Shown piece by piece: positions 9,947 through 18,748 of a stretch of DNA of 64,000 bases. Source of the DNA: Candidatus Poribacteria bacterium (lineage in GTDB: Bacteria > Poribacteria > WGA-4E > PCPOR2b); contig JAPPKS010000023.1 of the NCBI GenBank assembly GCA_028819845.1, forward strand, positions 1-64,000, written 5' to 3'. The notes beneath the pieces were generated by a model, which saw only the letters and a list, made by a program, of their open reading frames with translations, was not told the origin of the DNA and made no database searches. A program made the position numbers and the translations under genes. Within the stretch, counting starts at the first letter, position 1, and every line of letters starts with the position of its first letter.

Positions 9947-11053
9947 ATGAACCCGCCTTCAACGCAAAAACGATTCTCCCACCCGCCAAAAAACGACCTC
10001 CTGCTTCGTGCTGCGCGCCGTCTTTCGGTTGAACGGGTGCCTGTCTGGATGATGCGGCAGGCCGGACGTTCGGATCCGGCTTACAGGGCACTACGCAAAC
10101 GCCTACAACTCCCATTGGAGCAGTTGTTTCGGGATGTCGATCGAGCGATTGAAATTTCGCTCATGCCGCAACGTATTGGGGTTGATGCAATCATCATGTA
10201 TCAGGATATTCTTACGCCGCTCACCCCGATGGGGGCGCACTTCCAATTCGCTCCGGGCCCCGTGTTGACGACACCGATTCGATCGCGAGCACAAGTCGAG
10301 GCGTTGCGACCGGTGCAGCCGCCGTCAGAATTGAAATTTGTAGGGGAAATCTTGAACGGGTTGCGTCAGAGTTTAGCTGGCGAATTACCGGTAGTCGGTT
10401 TTGCCGGCGCCCCGTTGACGCTGGCATTTTTTATGATTGCCGGCAAAAGCCCCATGAATGCGGGAAATGGAGTCTCTAATGCGGCGAGCCTTGTGTTTCA
10501 GTTTATGCGTGAGGAACCGCGTATTTTCCATAATTTGTTGGAACGCCTGACACGGCTGACGATTGATTATCTCAACTACCAGATTGCAGAAGGGGCGCAT
10601 GCAGTGCAACTCTTTGAATCCATCGCGGATATCATTGATCGTGTGTGCTATGAAACCTTTGTTCAGCCTTATCACGAACAGATATTCGCCGAGTTAAATT
10701 CTAATTCAATAACTATTCTGTTTGCGAAGGAATGTCCTCATTTAGATCTCATGCTAAAAGCCGGTGCGGACGTATTGAGCGTCGGCACATGCGTAAATCT
10801 CGCAAAAGCGCAAGCGCAAGCTGCGGGGGAAGCCGCGTTTCAAGGAAACGTGGATAATAAAACCTTACGAGACGGTACCGCCGATGACATTTCGGCTGCT
10901 GTCAACCAATGCTTGAAAGAAGGCGGAAAAATTGGGCATATCCTGAACCTCAGCCACGGACTTTACCGCGATACTCCATTTGAAAATGTGAAACATTTTG
11001 TGAAGGCCGCCAAAGTGTATGATTGGGACAATGAAACCGCCAAAAGAACATAG
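9947..11053 (+). CDS. hemE: Uroporphyrinogen decarboxylase HemE
   Basis: 368 residues, normal for the family. It decarboxylates the four acetate side chains of uroporphyrinogen III to give coproporphyrinogen III in the cytoplasm. The signature 'PVWMMRQAGRSDPAYRALR' is near the N-terminus (33-51); the usual Tyr-Leu after MRQAGR is Ser-Asp here. The catalytic Asp lies in 'MYQDILTP'. 'GFAGAPLTLAFFMIAGK', 'LFESIADI' and the C-terminal 'ILNLSHGLYRDTPFENVKHFV' also match. It opens the haem gene run; the next gene starts 18 nt later. Confidence 0.95.
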   Translation: MNPPSTQKRFSHPPKNDLLLRAARRLSVERVPVWMMRQAGRSDPAYRALRKRLQLPLEQLFRDVDRAIEISLMPQRIGVDAIIMYQDILTPLTPMGAHFQFAPGPVLTTPIRSRAQVEALRPVQPPSELKFVGEILNGLRQSLAGELPVVGFAGAPLTLAFFMIAGKSPMNAGNGVSNAASLVFQFMREEPRIFHNLLERLTRLTIDYLNYQIAEGAHAVQLFESIADIIDRVCYETFVQPYHEQIFAELNSNSITILFAKECPHLDLMLKAGADVLSVGTCVNLAKAQAQAAGEAAFQGNVDNKTLRDGTADDISAAVNQCLKEGGKIGHILNLSHGLYRDTPFENVKHFVKAAKVYDWDNETAKRT

Positions 11054-11071
11054 TCATTTTGAGGCGAGCAC

Positions 11072-12529
11072 ATGATTTCACCGCGAGAAAACCCCTTTGC
11101 GCCAAGAGTTTATGGGAGCCTCGAAAAGGTCACTGACCGAGTTTATCTCTTTCGAAATATTGTCAATTCATCAATTGTTATCGGTGACAACGGGGCCGCT
11201 GTGATTGACACACAAGTTAATCAGCCGATGGCTCGCCGCTTGCTTCAGGCGGTTCGTACTGTGACCGACAAACCGATTCTTTACACGATTAATACGCATT
11301 ACCACTGGGACCACACCAATGGGAATATCATCCTCCACAACGAGGGGGCAACGATTCTCTCAAGGGCGATGACAAAAGAATTCATCGTCAATCGTGCCCC
11401 CCGGCAAAAAGCGTTCCTTCAATCGCGCGGGTTTGAATTGGGCGACGATCCCTATCTGCCCGATGAGACCTTCTCAATGGAAACGGAAATCGATCTTGGC
11501 GGTCAGCCACTCCATCTCATTCACCTCGGCAAAGCGGAAACCGATGATGCCACAGCGGTTCGAATCCCTAGGGAAGGCTGTATCGTTTCCGGCGATACGA
11601 TCATGACGGGAAGCTTTCCCATTTTTGGCCAGCCGGTGATGAATGAGGGGCTCACGGCAAATCACGATTGGATTGATACGATTCGGGAGTTGAGATACTA
11701 TGGGCCGAAACATGTGCTGCCGGGTCATGGTCCCCTTGCCCATGACGAGGAGATTGATTTATTGATTCAGATTGAGGCTTATTTCCTCAAGGAGGTCGAG
11801 GAGCGAGTTGAGCGCGGCATGAAGTTGCCTGAACTCATAGCAGATTTGGAAAGCGCATTGCCCGGATGGATTACGCAAATCGCTGAAGTCTGGGGAACAC
11901 CCCGTTATGCCATCCTGCGAGTGTATCGAGGACTGATTGACGATCCGGAGCCGGGCTGGCAACACCTGAAACCCTCGGCAATACCCACGACAGAAAAAAC
12001 TGCAGTCGAGGCAAGAACGGTTGGGCTTGAGAATTACGACGGATACCGCCAAGCGTCTGAAGAGGCGGAGGAAGGCGGCGACATCGGATTAGCGGTTGAG
12101 ATGCTGCGTGAGTCGGTACAACGGTATCCCGACAAACCCGCCGCATGGGTGGAACTTGCCGAACTGTTATATCGGAGCTCCCGAAGTATATCGAGTATCT
12201 TAGAAAAAGGAGATTTTTTCACGGAGGCGAAAACCGCCATAAGAAAAGCGTTGGATTTAGACCCGACCTATGCCCCGGCATTGCTCTTGATTGGGCAGTC
12301 ACTCATAACAACTGCACATCGTAATGGGGACGATCCAACGCCTGGATTGCGATTTATCCGCCGAGCGTTGGATTTGAATCTCACAGATGCACAACACGCA
12401 CAAGCCAACTTTTGTATTGGACTTTCGCACCGCACCAATGGTGATGAAACGCAGGCGAAGGCCTTTTTTGCCAAAGCCGTTGCGGCTGATGCGAAGTTTA
12501 TGCCGGCTCAGTTGGCGAATATCGCTTGA
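11072..12529 (+). CDS. Metallo-beta-lactamase-fold hydrolase with C-terminal TPR region
   Basis: 485 residues. The N-terminal half is an MBL-fold domain with the metal motif HYHWDH (76-81), later metal ligands around 'VSGDTIMTG', and His in 'VLPGHGPLA'. The region after about residue 200 resembles the helical part of alkylsulfatase-like MBL proteins, and the last 150 residues form TPR-like helices ('AWVELAELLYRSS', 'DPTYAPALLLIGQSL', 'FCIGLSHRTNGDETQAKAFF'). Start ATG at 11072 after gaggcg. It sits between hemE and hemH, but no haem-biosynthetic role is known to me for this type. The substrate is unknown; there is no signal peptide, so it is probably cytoplasmic. Confidence 0.8.
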   Translation: MISPRENPFAPRVYGSLEKVTDRVYLFRNIVNSSIVIGDNGAAVIDTQVNQPMARRLLQAVRTVTDKPILYTINTHYHWDHTNGNIILHNEGATILSRAMTKEFIVNRAPRQKAFLQSRGFELGDDPYLPDETFSMETEIDLGGQPLHLIHLGKAETDDATAVRIPREGCIVSGDTIMTGSFPIFGQPVMNEGLTANHDWIDTIRELRYYGPKHVLPGHGPLAHDEEIDLLIQIEAYFLKEVEERVERGMKLPELIADLESALPGWITQIAEVWGTPRYAILRVYRGLIDDPEPGWQHLKPSAIPTTEKTAVEARTVGLENYDGYRQASEEAEEGGDIGLAVEMLRESVQRYPDKPAAWVELAELLYRSSRSISSILEKGDFFTEAKTAIRKALDLDPTYAPALLLIGQSLITTAHRNGDDPTPGLRFIRRALDLNLTDAQHAQANFCIGLSHRTNGDETQAKAFFAKAVAADAKFMPAQLANIA

Positions 12530-12547
12530 ATTAACCACTAAACACTA

Positions 12548-12735
12548 GACATCTTTCCTATTTAACTCAATGTGGTTGACAAAACCGAAGCGTTAAGGGC
12601 AACCACAAGGGTTGCCCCTTCAGCGCATTAGCCCAATTTGAGGGTAGTCGTTTTACACCTGCCGCCCCGCTGGGGCTTGGGTTGAATTGTGAATCGAAGT
12701 TTCTATACACCTGCCACCCCTCCGGGGTTTCGGTT
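12548..12735. repeat. Composite dispersed repeat in the haem operon
   Basis: The left part (12548-12592) begins gacatcttt and matches the MITE-like element at 9085. A hairpin follows, aagggcaacc / ggttgcccctt (about 12594-12620). Two copies of the 'acacctgccNcccc' unit come next, at about 12654 and 12704, each with a small GC hairpin (ccccgctgggg and cccctccgggg). The same units occur at 5340, 51114 and 58418. The 298-bp gap before hemH contains nothing else recognisable. Confidence 0.65.
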
Positions 12736-12827
12736 TAATGCATTTAGTGCTTTAAAATATTAACAATCAAACAAGTTCTGACATCGATAATTACACCTTA
12801 AAATTGACGTAAAGAGAAAATAACAGA

Positions 12828-13790
12828 ATGACCTTCCCCAACGGATTTGATAGTATATTATTGATTGCATTTGGCGGTCCAACACCCGGATGCTGCACAA
12901 AATATGACGCCTGCCCGGGCGAAGCGCACTGTTTCGTTGAGGGAATTGTCGGGACATCGGCGTCGCAAGCAGATCGGCTCAGAGAGGTTGCCAACCACTA
13001 CACGGCGCTCGGCGGGTTTTCTCCTTTTAACGGGCTAACGTTCAAACAGGCTCGCGCACTTGAAACGACTCTAAAAAATGGCGGTATTGATATTCCCGTT
13101 TACGCCGGGTTTCGGCACTGGACGCCGTACATCCGCGAAGTCATATCGGCGATGGGAGAGAAGAAGCATCGTAGAATTCTTGGCATCATCATGGCGCCCC
13201 ACCAGTCCAAAGTTAGCTGGGATTGGTATCAGCAGACAGTTAGAGAAGCGATTGATGCGATTGATGCGCAGTTAACAATCAGTTATTTAGATCCCTGGTA
13301 TACGAATCCAGGGTACATTCAAGCTATTACCAACGAAATTAAAGTTGCCTGCCAACACCTGTCGAAGGACGGCTTCGATAACGCGTCTTTGATTTTTACG
13401 GCACATGCTGTGCCGCAATCGGTGGCGAAAACCTCGCCATACATCCAACAGTTCGCGGAAACTGCGAGGGTCGCAGCTACCCTCATTGGCAAGAAGGACC
13501 ACAATCTAGCATATCAGAGCCAAGCCGAAAATGCGAAGTTTCCTTGGACGCAGCCCGATATCAATGACCTGATTCGCGAGAAAAAACAGGCAGGCGTTAG
13601 TGGCGTTATTGTGTCTCCGATTGGGTTCTTGTGCGATCACGTCGAGGTGCTCTACGACCTAGACATAGAAGCCAGAACGACTGCCGAGGAATGTGGAATG
13701 CGTTTTATCCGCGCCAAGACAGTCGGCGATCATCCCGAATTTATCAGCATGCTAGCGGCACTTGTACGCGAACGATGCATTAAAGTTTAA
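12828..13790 (+). CDS. hemH: Ferrochelatase HemH
   Basis: 320 residues, the size of classic bacterial ferrochelatases. It inserts Fe2+ into the porphyrin, the last step of haem synthesis. Motifs are 'LLIAFGGP' at the N-terminus, 'YAGFRHWTPYI', the active-site His in 'FTAHAVPQSVA', 'LAYQSQAEN', and 'VIVSPIGFLCDHVEVLYDLDIEA' with the conserved acidic residues. A short Cys-containing insert 'CCTKYDACPGEAHC' follows the first strand and is unusual. The start ATG at 12828 has only a weak 'agagaaa' upstream. hemE lies upstream and hemY downstream. Confidence 0.93.
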   Translation: MTFPNGFDSILLIAFGGPTPGCCTKYDACPGEAHCFVEGIVGTSASQADRLREVANHYTALGGFSPFNGLTFKQARALETTLKNGGIDIPVYAGFRHWTPYIREVISAMGEKKHRRILGIIMAPHQSKVSWDWYQQTVREAIDAIDAQLTISYLDPWYTNPGYIQAITNEIKVACQHLSKDGFDNASLIFTAHAVPQSVAKTSPYIQQFAETARVAATLIGKKDHNLAYQSQAENAKFPWTQPDINDLIREKKQAGVSGVIVSPIGFLCDHVEVLYDLDIEARTTAEECGMRFIRAKTVGDHPEFISMLAALVRERCIKV

Positions 13791-13812
13791 CGACAATCAC
13801 GGAGGTGTTAAA

Positions 13813-15042
13813 ATGAGCGAAAGGCGCAAACCTTATGTCTTTGTAACACTTGAGGGACCGGATGACGGCGGCGATTTTGGCCCGAACACACCGGGCACCA
13901 AAACGAGCGGCCTTCAAGAGGCGATAAACTACGCGCATGAAAACTGTAGAGATGTTTATATCTACGGCGGCCGAGGCGGCATGCATAAAGGAGAGGGCAT
14001 CAATCTCAACGTTTATACGCTTGAGGAAACGTTGAAAATTCCTTGGAGCCAGGATTTCCGATTGGATGGCGGTAATTACTTGCTATCATATCCAAAAAGC
14101 ACCGGGGATGCTATACAAATCGACAGCCAAATGAACTGCAGATACAAGTTTGGCCTCATTGCCAGCGCCACCGAAGACGCGGCGGTGCGTTTTAAACCTG
14201 AAACCCCGGGACCTGATGATTTTGTTGTAATCACCGCCAGCGTATTTGATTTTTCAGCAGCATGCTCGCGCGGCACGGGTATTTTGATTGACACGTCCGA
14301 GGGACCGATTATCAATAGCAAAATTTTCGCCGAAGAAACAAACACCTTTAAAAACGGGGTCTATATACGCGACGACGGTACGGGGAAAGGGGCTTTTAGC
14401 AATAATTGGTTGCAGGTAATGTTTACGAACCAATGCCATGCTACCGAAGACGCCATTGGATTCCGCATAGGGGACCCGGGATCCAGCAAAATCGCTCATA
14501 ACCGTTTTTTTTCGTCTCTTCATGCGCCCACGGGTGTGTATTTTGATGAAGAGACAAAAAGGTTCACGACCCCGGAAGTATTTGAACCGTCACCGGGTGC
14601 GATTGGGGCGGATATTTTCGCCCAAAATAACCGCTTCGAATTTGCGTTCCATGGTAGTAGAGCGCCGGGAAATGACGTTGTGTTTGAAGAGGAGGCGAGA
14701 AACAACACGGTATCTGTTTGGAATCTGCCGCACGGCATCACAAATAAGGCTAGGATTCCGACCAATCGAATTATACAAAATGAGCCTGTCGGTTTTAACG
14801 TTTCCACGCCTGCGATTCCAGCTTCAGGCACGTACCTCGTAAACACTTCCGCTTATCTCGTGGAGGTATTCATTCTATCGCCGGGCCAAGTTGTAGATTG
14901 GACAATTGTAGATGGCGTTGGTAACGCGCAAACAGTGTCAGCCGGGCTATTCGCCGGTCAAACATTTCTCCTAGAGCCGGGCGACAAAGTCATGTTCAAC
15001 TATACGGCTCCCCCAACTTGGCGGTGGAGAGCGTTCAGGTAA
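13813..15042 (+). CDS. Right-handed parallel beta-helix protein, tailspike-like
   Basis: 409 residues from the ATG at 13813, with a strong ggaggtg 5 nt upstream; an upstream in-frame start at 13762 would overlap hemH. The sequence is rich in Asn, Gly and short hydrophobic strands ('GVYIRDDGTGKGAFSNNWLQVMF', 'DIFAQNNRFEFAFHGS'), as in pectate-lyase or phage tailspike beta-helices. The last about 90 residues look like a separate beta-sandwich ('SAYLVEVFILSPGQVVDWTIVDG', 'FLLEPGDKVMFNYTAPPTWRW'). There is no signal peptide and no lyase active site that I can point to. It lies 22 nt after hemH in what looks like one transcript. The function is unknown. Confidence 0.7.
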   Translation: MSERRKPYVFVTLEGPDDGGDFGPNTPGTKTSGLQEAINYAHENCRDVYIYGGRGGMHKGEGINLNVYTLEETLKIPWSQDFRLDGGNYLLSYPKSTGDAIQIDSQMNCRYKFGLIASATEDAAVRFKPETPGPDDFVVITASVFDFSAACSRGTGILIDTSEGPIINSKIFAEETNTFKNGVYIRDDGTGKGAFSNNWLQVMFTNQCHATEDAIGFRIGDPGSSKIAHNRFFSSLHAPTGVYFDEETKRFTTPEVFEPSPGAIGADIFAQNNRFEFAFHGSRAPGNDVVFEEEARNNTVSVWNLPHGITNKARIPTNRIIQNEPVGFNVSTPAIPASGTYLVNTSAYLVEVFILSPGQVVDWTIVDGVGNAQTVSAGLFAGQTFLLEPGDKVMFNYTAPPTWRWRAFR

Positions 15043-15084
15043 AGGTCGAGAACGCCGGCAGTGTTACCCCGAGAGGAATGCGGC

Positions 15085-15870
15085 ATGACGAGAGTCAAGC
15101 AATCTGCGGCGGCATGGTGTTTTGTTCGAGACGGCGTTACCCCGGAGCAGTTTATCCAAGGCGCGGCCGAGATTGGCCTGTCAGCGGTTGAGATGATTGA
15201 TCAAAAATACTGGCCGTTGGCGAAATCGCTCGGACTTCGGATTGCGATTATCTACCGTTCAGGACTCCGATCGGGTCAACCGGTGCACTCAATCGGGTTA
15301 AACAGGCGTGAAAACCACGGTTGGTTAGGTCAAGAACTCATCGAATACATTGAACTCGCTGCTGAAAATGACGTTCCGGGCGTAATCTGTTTCGCCGGAA
15401 ACCGGTACGACGACATCTCCGATGAAGAAGGAATCGATATTACGGCGGAAGGATTGAGCCGGATAATCGCAGTTGCAGAGGAGACAGGGGTGAATCTCTG
15501 CCTGGAGCTGCTCAATAGCAAGATTGATTGCCCCGGATACCAGTGCGACCGTGTCAAATGGGGTGCATCGGTGTGTGAGCGCGTGAACTCGCCGCGGATG
15601 AAACTTCTCTTTGACATCTACCATATGCAGATTATGGAGGGGGATCTCATCCGAAACATTAAGGAGAACATCCAGCATATCGGGCACTTCCACATCGCAG
15701 GAAACCCTGGGCGGCGGGATATGGACGAGACACAAGAGATTAACTGCCGGGCTGTGATACAAGCTATCGCCGAGACCGGCTACGACCTATATGTTAGCCA
15801 CGAATTCATCCCCAAGGGCGATGTGATTGGAGGGTTGAGAGCGGCGTTTCACCGGTGTGATGCGGGCTAG
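15085..15870 (+). CDS. Sugar phosphate isomerase/epimerase, hydroxypyruvate isomerase-like (TIM barrel)
   Basis: 261 residues from the ATG at 15085, which has gagagga 7 nt upstream; an in-frame GTG at 15061 is less likely. This is an AP-endonuclease-2-like TIM barrel. Candidate metal ligands are Glu in 'CLELLNSK', Asp and His in 'LLFDIYHMQIMEGD', His in 'GHFHIAGNPGRRD', and the C-terminal Glu in 'SHEFIPKGD'. This arrangement matches hydroxypyruvate isomerase and related ketose epimerases. The substrate cannot be assigned. Its position just before hemY suggests co-transcription, not a shared pathway. Confidence 0.82.
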   Translation: MTRVKQSAAAWCFVRDGVTPEQFIQGAAEIGLSAVEMIDQKYWPLAKSLGLRIAIIYRSGLRSGQPVHSIGLNRRENHGWLGQELIEYIELAAENDVPGVICFAGNRYDDISDEEGIDITAEGLSRIIAVAEETGVNLCLELLNSKIDCPGYQCDRVKWGASVCERVNSPRMKLLFDIYHMQIMEGDLIRNIKENIQHIGHFHIAGNPGRRDMDETQEINCRAVIQAIAETGYDLYVSHEFIPKGDVIGGLRAAFHRCDAG

Positions 15871-15907
15871 ATTTCAATGCGATGAGTTGCAATTGCGAAG
15901 GAATACA

Positions 15908-17353
15908 ATGGCAGTAAAGCGCGGCGACGCGCGCCGTGCTGTCGTCGTCGGCGGCGGCATCACAGGACTGGCGGCTTGTTACCGTTTGATAACTGAATCC
16001 CGTAAGCGCGGTGTTCCACTTGATGTTAAACTGTTGGAAGCGAGTGAGCGGACGGGAGGCGTAATTCGCACCTCAAAGCAAGACGGTTATATCATCGAAC
16101 ACGGTCCTGATGCCTTTATCTCCACAAAGCCGTGGGCGAAAGCGTTATGCGAGGAGCTTGGGATTGGGGATAAACTCATCGGCACAAACCCGAAGCAGAG
16201 ACGCAGCTTTATCCTTCACAAAGGCGCGTTGCATCCCGTTCCCGAAGGCTTTTATTTGATGGCGCCAGCGTCCTTCCTACCATTTGTGAAATCGCCGATT
16301 TTCACTTGGCGAGGGAAGTTACGAATGGCACTGGATCTCTGCATTCCCCGCCGTCGACACGGCGAAGAGGAATCGGTGGAACATTTCGTTAAGCGCCGGT
16401 TGGGGACAGAGGCGTTCACTCGGATGGCGCAACCGATGATTGGCGGGGTCTACACAGGGGATGCAAAGCATCTGAGTCTGAAAGCGACGCTGCCGCAATT
16501 TCTTGAAATGGAGCAAGCGCACGGAAGCATCATCAAAGCGTTGATTCGGCGGAAGAAACAATCCAAGGCGGAAATCACCGGCACGAGCGGCCCACGTTAC
16601 AGCTTGTTCCTTACGCTTGAACCGGGAATGCAGACACTGGTTGACGCCCTCGTCGGGCGCTTGCCGCCCGATTCTATACAGCTTGGGGCGGAGGCCAGCC
16701 GGATTGAACAGCCTGCTAACCGGGAAGGTTGGCGTGTTCACCTCAATAATCAAGAGACCATTGATACCGATATCGTCTGTCTTGCGCTCCCCGCCACGCG
16801 AGCTGCGTCATTAACGACGACATTTGCCCCCGATCTTTCGGTACTTCTTGCGTCCATTCCATACGCATCCTCCGCTGCAGTGAATTTGGCGTTTCATCGA
16901 AAGCAGATTGAACACCCCCTAAATGGTACAGGTTTTGTTGTTCCGGCTACGGAAGGGCGTTCGATATTGGGGTGTACATTCAGCAGCGTCAAGTTTACAG
17001 GACGCGCCCCTACAGATGAAGTGTTATTGAGAGCATTTGTAGGAGGCGCATTACAACCGAACCAGCTTCTTCAATCTGAATCCGATTTGGTTGCATGTGT
17101 GTTAAAGGATTTGCGTGAAACCCTCGGAATTCGCGGAGAACCGACGCTGTCCATCGTGAGCCATCACAGGCACGCAATGGCACAGTATCATGCGGGTCAT
17201 ATGGACAAAGCGGCAACGATTAAAGCGCAAGCGGGAAGACTCCGGGGACTTGCACTTGCAGGTAACGCTTACCACGGTATCGGTATTCCCGATTGCATTC
17301 ATAGCGGAGAGCAAGCGGCGTATACTCTATTGGAATACCTTGAAACCGTGTAA
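15908..17353 (+). CDS. hemY: Protoporphyrinogen/coproporphyrinogen oxidase, HemY type
   Basis: 481 residues from the ATG at 15908, with gaagga upstream; the frame is open from 15857 and overlaps the previous gene. This is an FAD-dependent oxidase of the HemY (oxygen-dependent, also called HemG) family. The N-terminal dinucleotide motif is 'AVVVGGGITGLAACYRL', followed by 'LLEASERTGGVIRTSKQDGYIIEHGPDAFI'. The middle has 'GTEAFTRMAQPMIGGVYTGDAKHLSL', and the C-terminal FAD contact is 'GLALAGNAYHGIGIPDCIHSGEQAA'. It forms the aromatic porphyrin used by HemH. With hemE and hemH it makes a near-complete late-haem set; no coproporphyrinogen dehydrogenase (hemN/hemF) is in the window. Confidence 0.94.
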   Translation: MAVKRGDARRAVVVGGGITGLAACYRLITESRKRGVPLDVKLLEASERTGGVIRTSKQDGYIIEHGPDAFISTKPWAKALCEELGIGDKLIGTNPKQRRSFILHKGALHPVPEGFYLMAPASFLPFVKSPIFTWRGKLRMALDLCIPRRRHGEEESVEHFVKRRLGTEAFTRMAQPMIGGVYTGDAKHLSLKATLPQFLEMEQAHGSIIKALIRRKKQSKAEITGTSGPRYSLFLTLEPGMQTLVDALVGRLPPDSIQLGAEASRIEQPANREGWRVHLNNQETIDTDIVCLALPATRAASLTTTFAPDLSVLLASIPYASSAAVNLAFHRKQIEHPLNGTGFVVPATEGRSILGCTFSSVKFTGRAPTDEVLLRAFVGGALQPNQLLQSESDLVACVLKDLRETLGIRGEPTLSIVSHHRHAMAQYHAGHMDKAATIKAQAGRLRGLALAGNAYHGIGIPDCIHSGEQAAYTLLEYLETV

Positions 17354-17436
17354 ACGCTCGTTTCACGGTGCTTGCAACGATTCAAACGTAGGCACGTTAA
17401 GTTTTGCAAGCTACGGGGCTGAGGAAATCGGGGGAA

Positions 17437-18537
17437 ATGGGAGACCTGGGAAGATTTATACCGTGTTTTGCGTTTTGCCATTCGAGAATACCGCATTTCG
17501 CATTACTTGTTACATTGATTAACTTAATAATCTTGATATGTGTTTCTCCGATTTCCGTTGTGCACACGCAACAGTCGATCGAGATTGAGGAGGGGGAGAA
17601 TCAAAATCTCGCCAGCACGCATTTGGGGTACGATGATATTTATGACGAGTTTAGGCGGGGCAGATGCAGGAATTGTCACCCGGCAATCTGGCGGGAGTGG
17701 GAGAAATCGCGGCATGCACAGGCATGGAAAGATCCTATTTATCAAAAAGCTGCGAGTGAAATCCCTGATCGGGAAGAGAGTTGCGATCCATGCCATGCAC
17801 CGCAGCCGATTCTGATCACCGGCATCGGAAAGATGCCGAAATTGCGGGCGACAGATCGAGACTCTGGCGTATCCTGCATGGTGTGCCATGTCGATGCGAA
17901 TGGCGGGATGCACGGTCCGCCCGCAAGCATTGACGCAGTTGTACATGTGAACATTACCGACGAGTTTCATCAGACTCCTATTGAACTTTGCGGCACATGC
18001 CACGGTCAGCCCGGCGTGCCTGAATACAATCAATTGGCTAGCTTCAAGCATAGTCCTGCCGCAAAAGCAGGAAAACACTGTGCGACCTGCCACATGCCCG
18101 CCATTAAACGGTTACAGAGCCTTCGGAGCGACGATCCGATTCTGGGCGGGCGCCACACTTGGATTGCGAGCCGCAGTGTTGACATGCTAAAAAGCGCGGT
18201 GGATCTGAAAATTACGTTCTCCGAGAATAAGGCGGTGATTCACGTCACCAACAAGTCCGGGCATGTACTCCCCGGCGGGGGGTTGCGCATCGTCGTTCTT
18301 GATGTGAAAATCTACGATAATAGCGGTTCGATTATTGGGCATGAACAGAATTCAATTTCAGCTACGTCAGGGGAAGGCGGCGATGACAACCGCATCCAGC
18401 CGGGTGTGACTCGGCAGTTCAGATATGGATTTGGTCATGGAGCAGAGATTGAGGCGAAGCTGCGTTATCGACTGCTGCCGACAACGCCGGAATCAGAATG
18501 GATTACGATGGCGGAGGATCGCCAGACTGTGCAGTGA
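17437..18537 (+). CDS. Membrane-anchored or secreted multihaem cytochrome c (5 CxxCH)
   Basis: About 366 residues. I choose the ATG at 17437 (ggggga just upstream), but 17404 is possible. A hydrophobic stretch ('FALLVTLINLIILICVSPISVV') serves as signal or anchor. Five CxxCH haem sites follow: CRNCH, CDPCH, CMVCH, CGTCH and CATCH. The layout resembles the cytochrome c554-like domain of environmental bacteria ('DEFRRGRCRNCHPAIWREWEKSRHAQAW'). The C-terminal about 120 residues are beta-rich without haem sites. It acts in electron transfer outside the cytoplasm. It lies directly after hemY, linking haem supply with a haem user. Confidence 0.85.
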   Translation: MGDLGRFIPCFAFCHSRIPHFALLVTLINLIILICVSPISVVHTQQSIEIEEGENQNLASTHLGYDDIYDEFRRGRCRNCHPAIWREWEKSRHAQAWKDPIYQKAASEIPDREESCDPCHAPQPILITGIGKMPKLRATDRDSGVSCMVCHVDANGGMHGPPASIDAVVHVNITDEFHQTPIELCGTCHGQPGVPEYNQLASFKHSPAAKAGKHCATCHMPAIKRLQSLRSDDPILGGRHTWIASRSVDMLKSAVDLKITFSENKAVIHVTNKSGHVLPGGGLRIVVLDVKIYDNSGSIIGHEQNSISATSGEGGDDNRIQPGVTRQFRYGFGHGAEIEAKLRYRLLPTTPESEWITMAEDRQTVQ

Positions 18538-18748
18538 ATTGGCGAGCACCTTATGATAAATCTATCTTCCTTTATCCTCCAATACAGCGCAATTGAAACG
18601 CCTATGGTCGGGAGGTTAAAGCACGATGCGCATCCGTGAATCTTGAGACTCGCTTGGGAAACAACTCTTGATTCAAGCCGATCTAACCTGCCGTTAAAGT
18701 CCATTTCAGGTTGCCGCTGTCCTGTGATAACTTGTGGAGTGAGAATCA

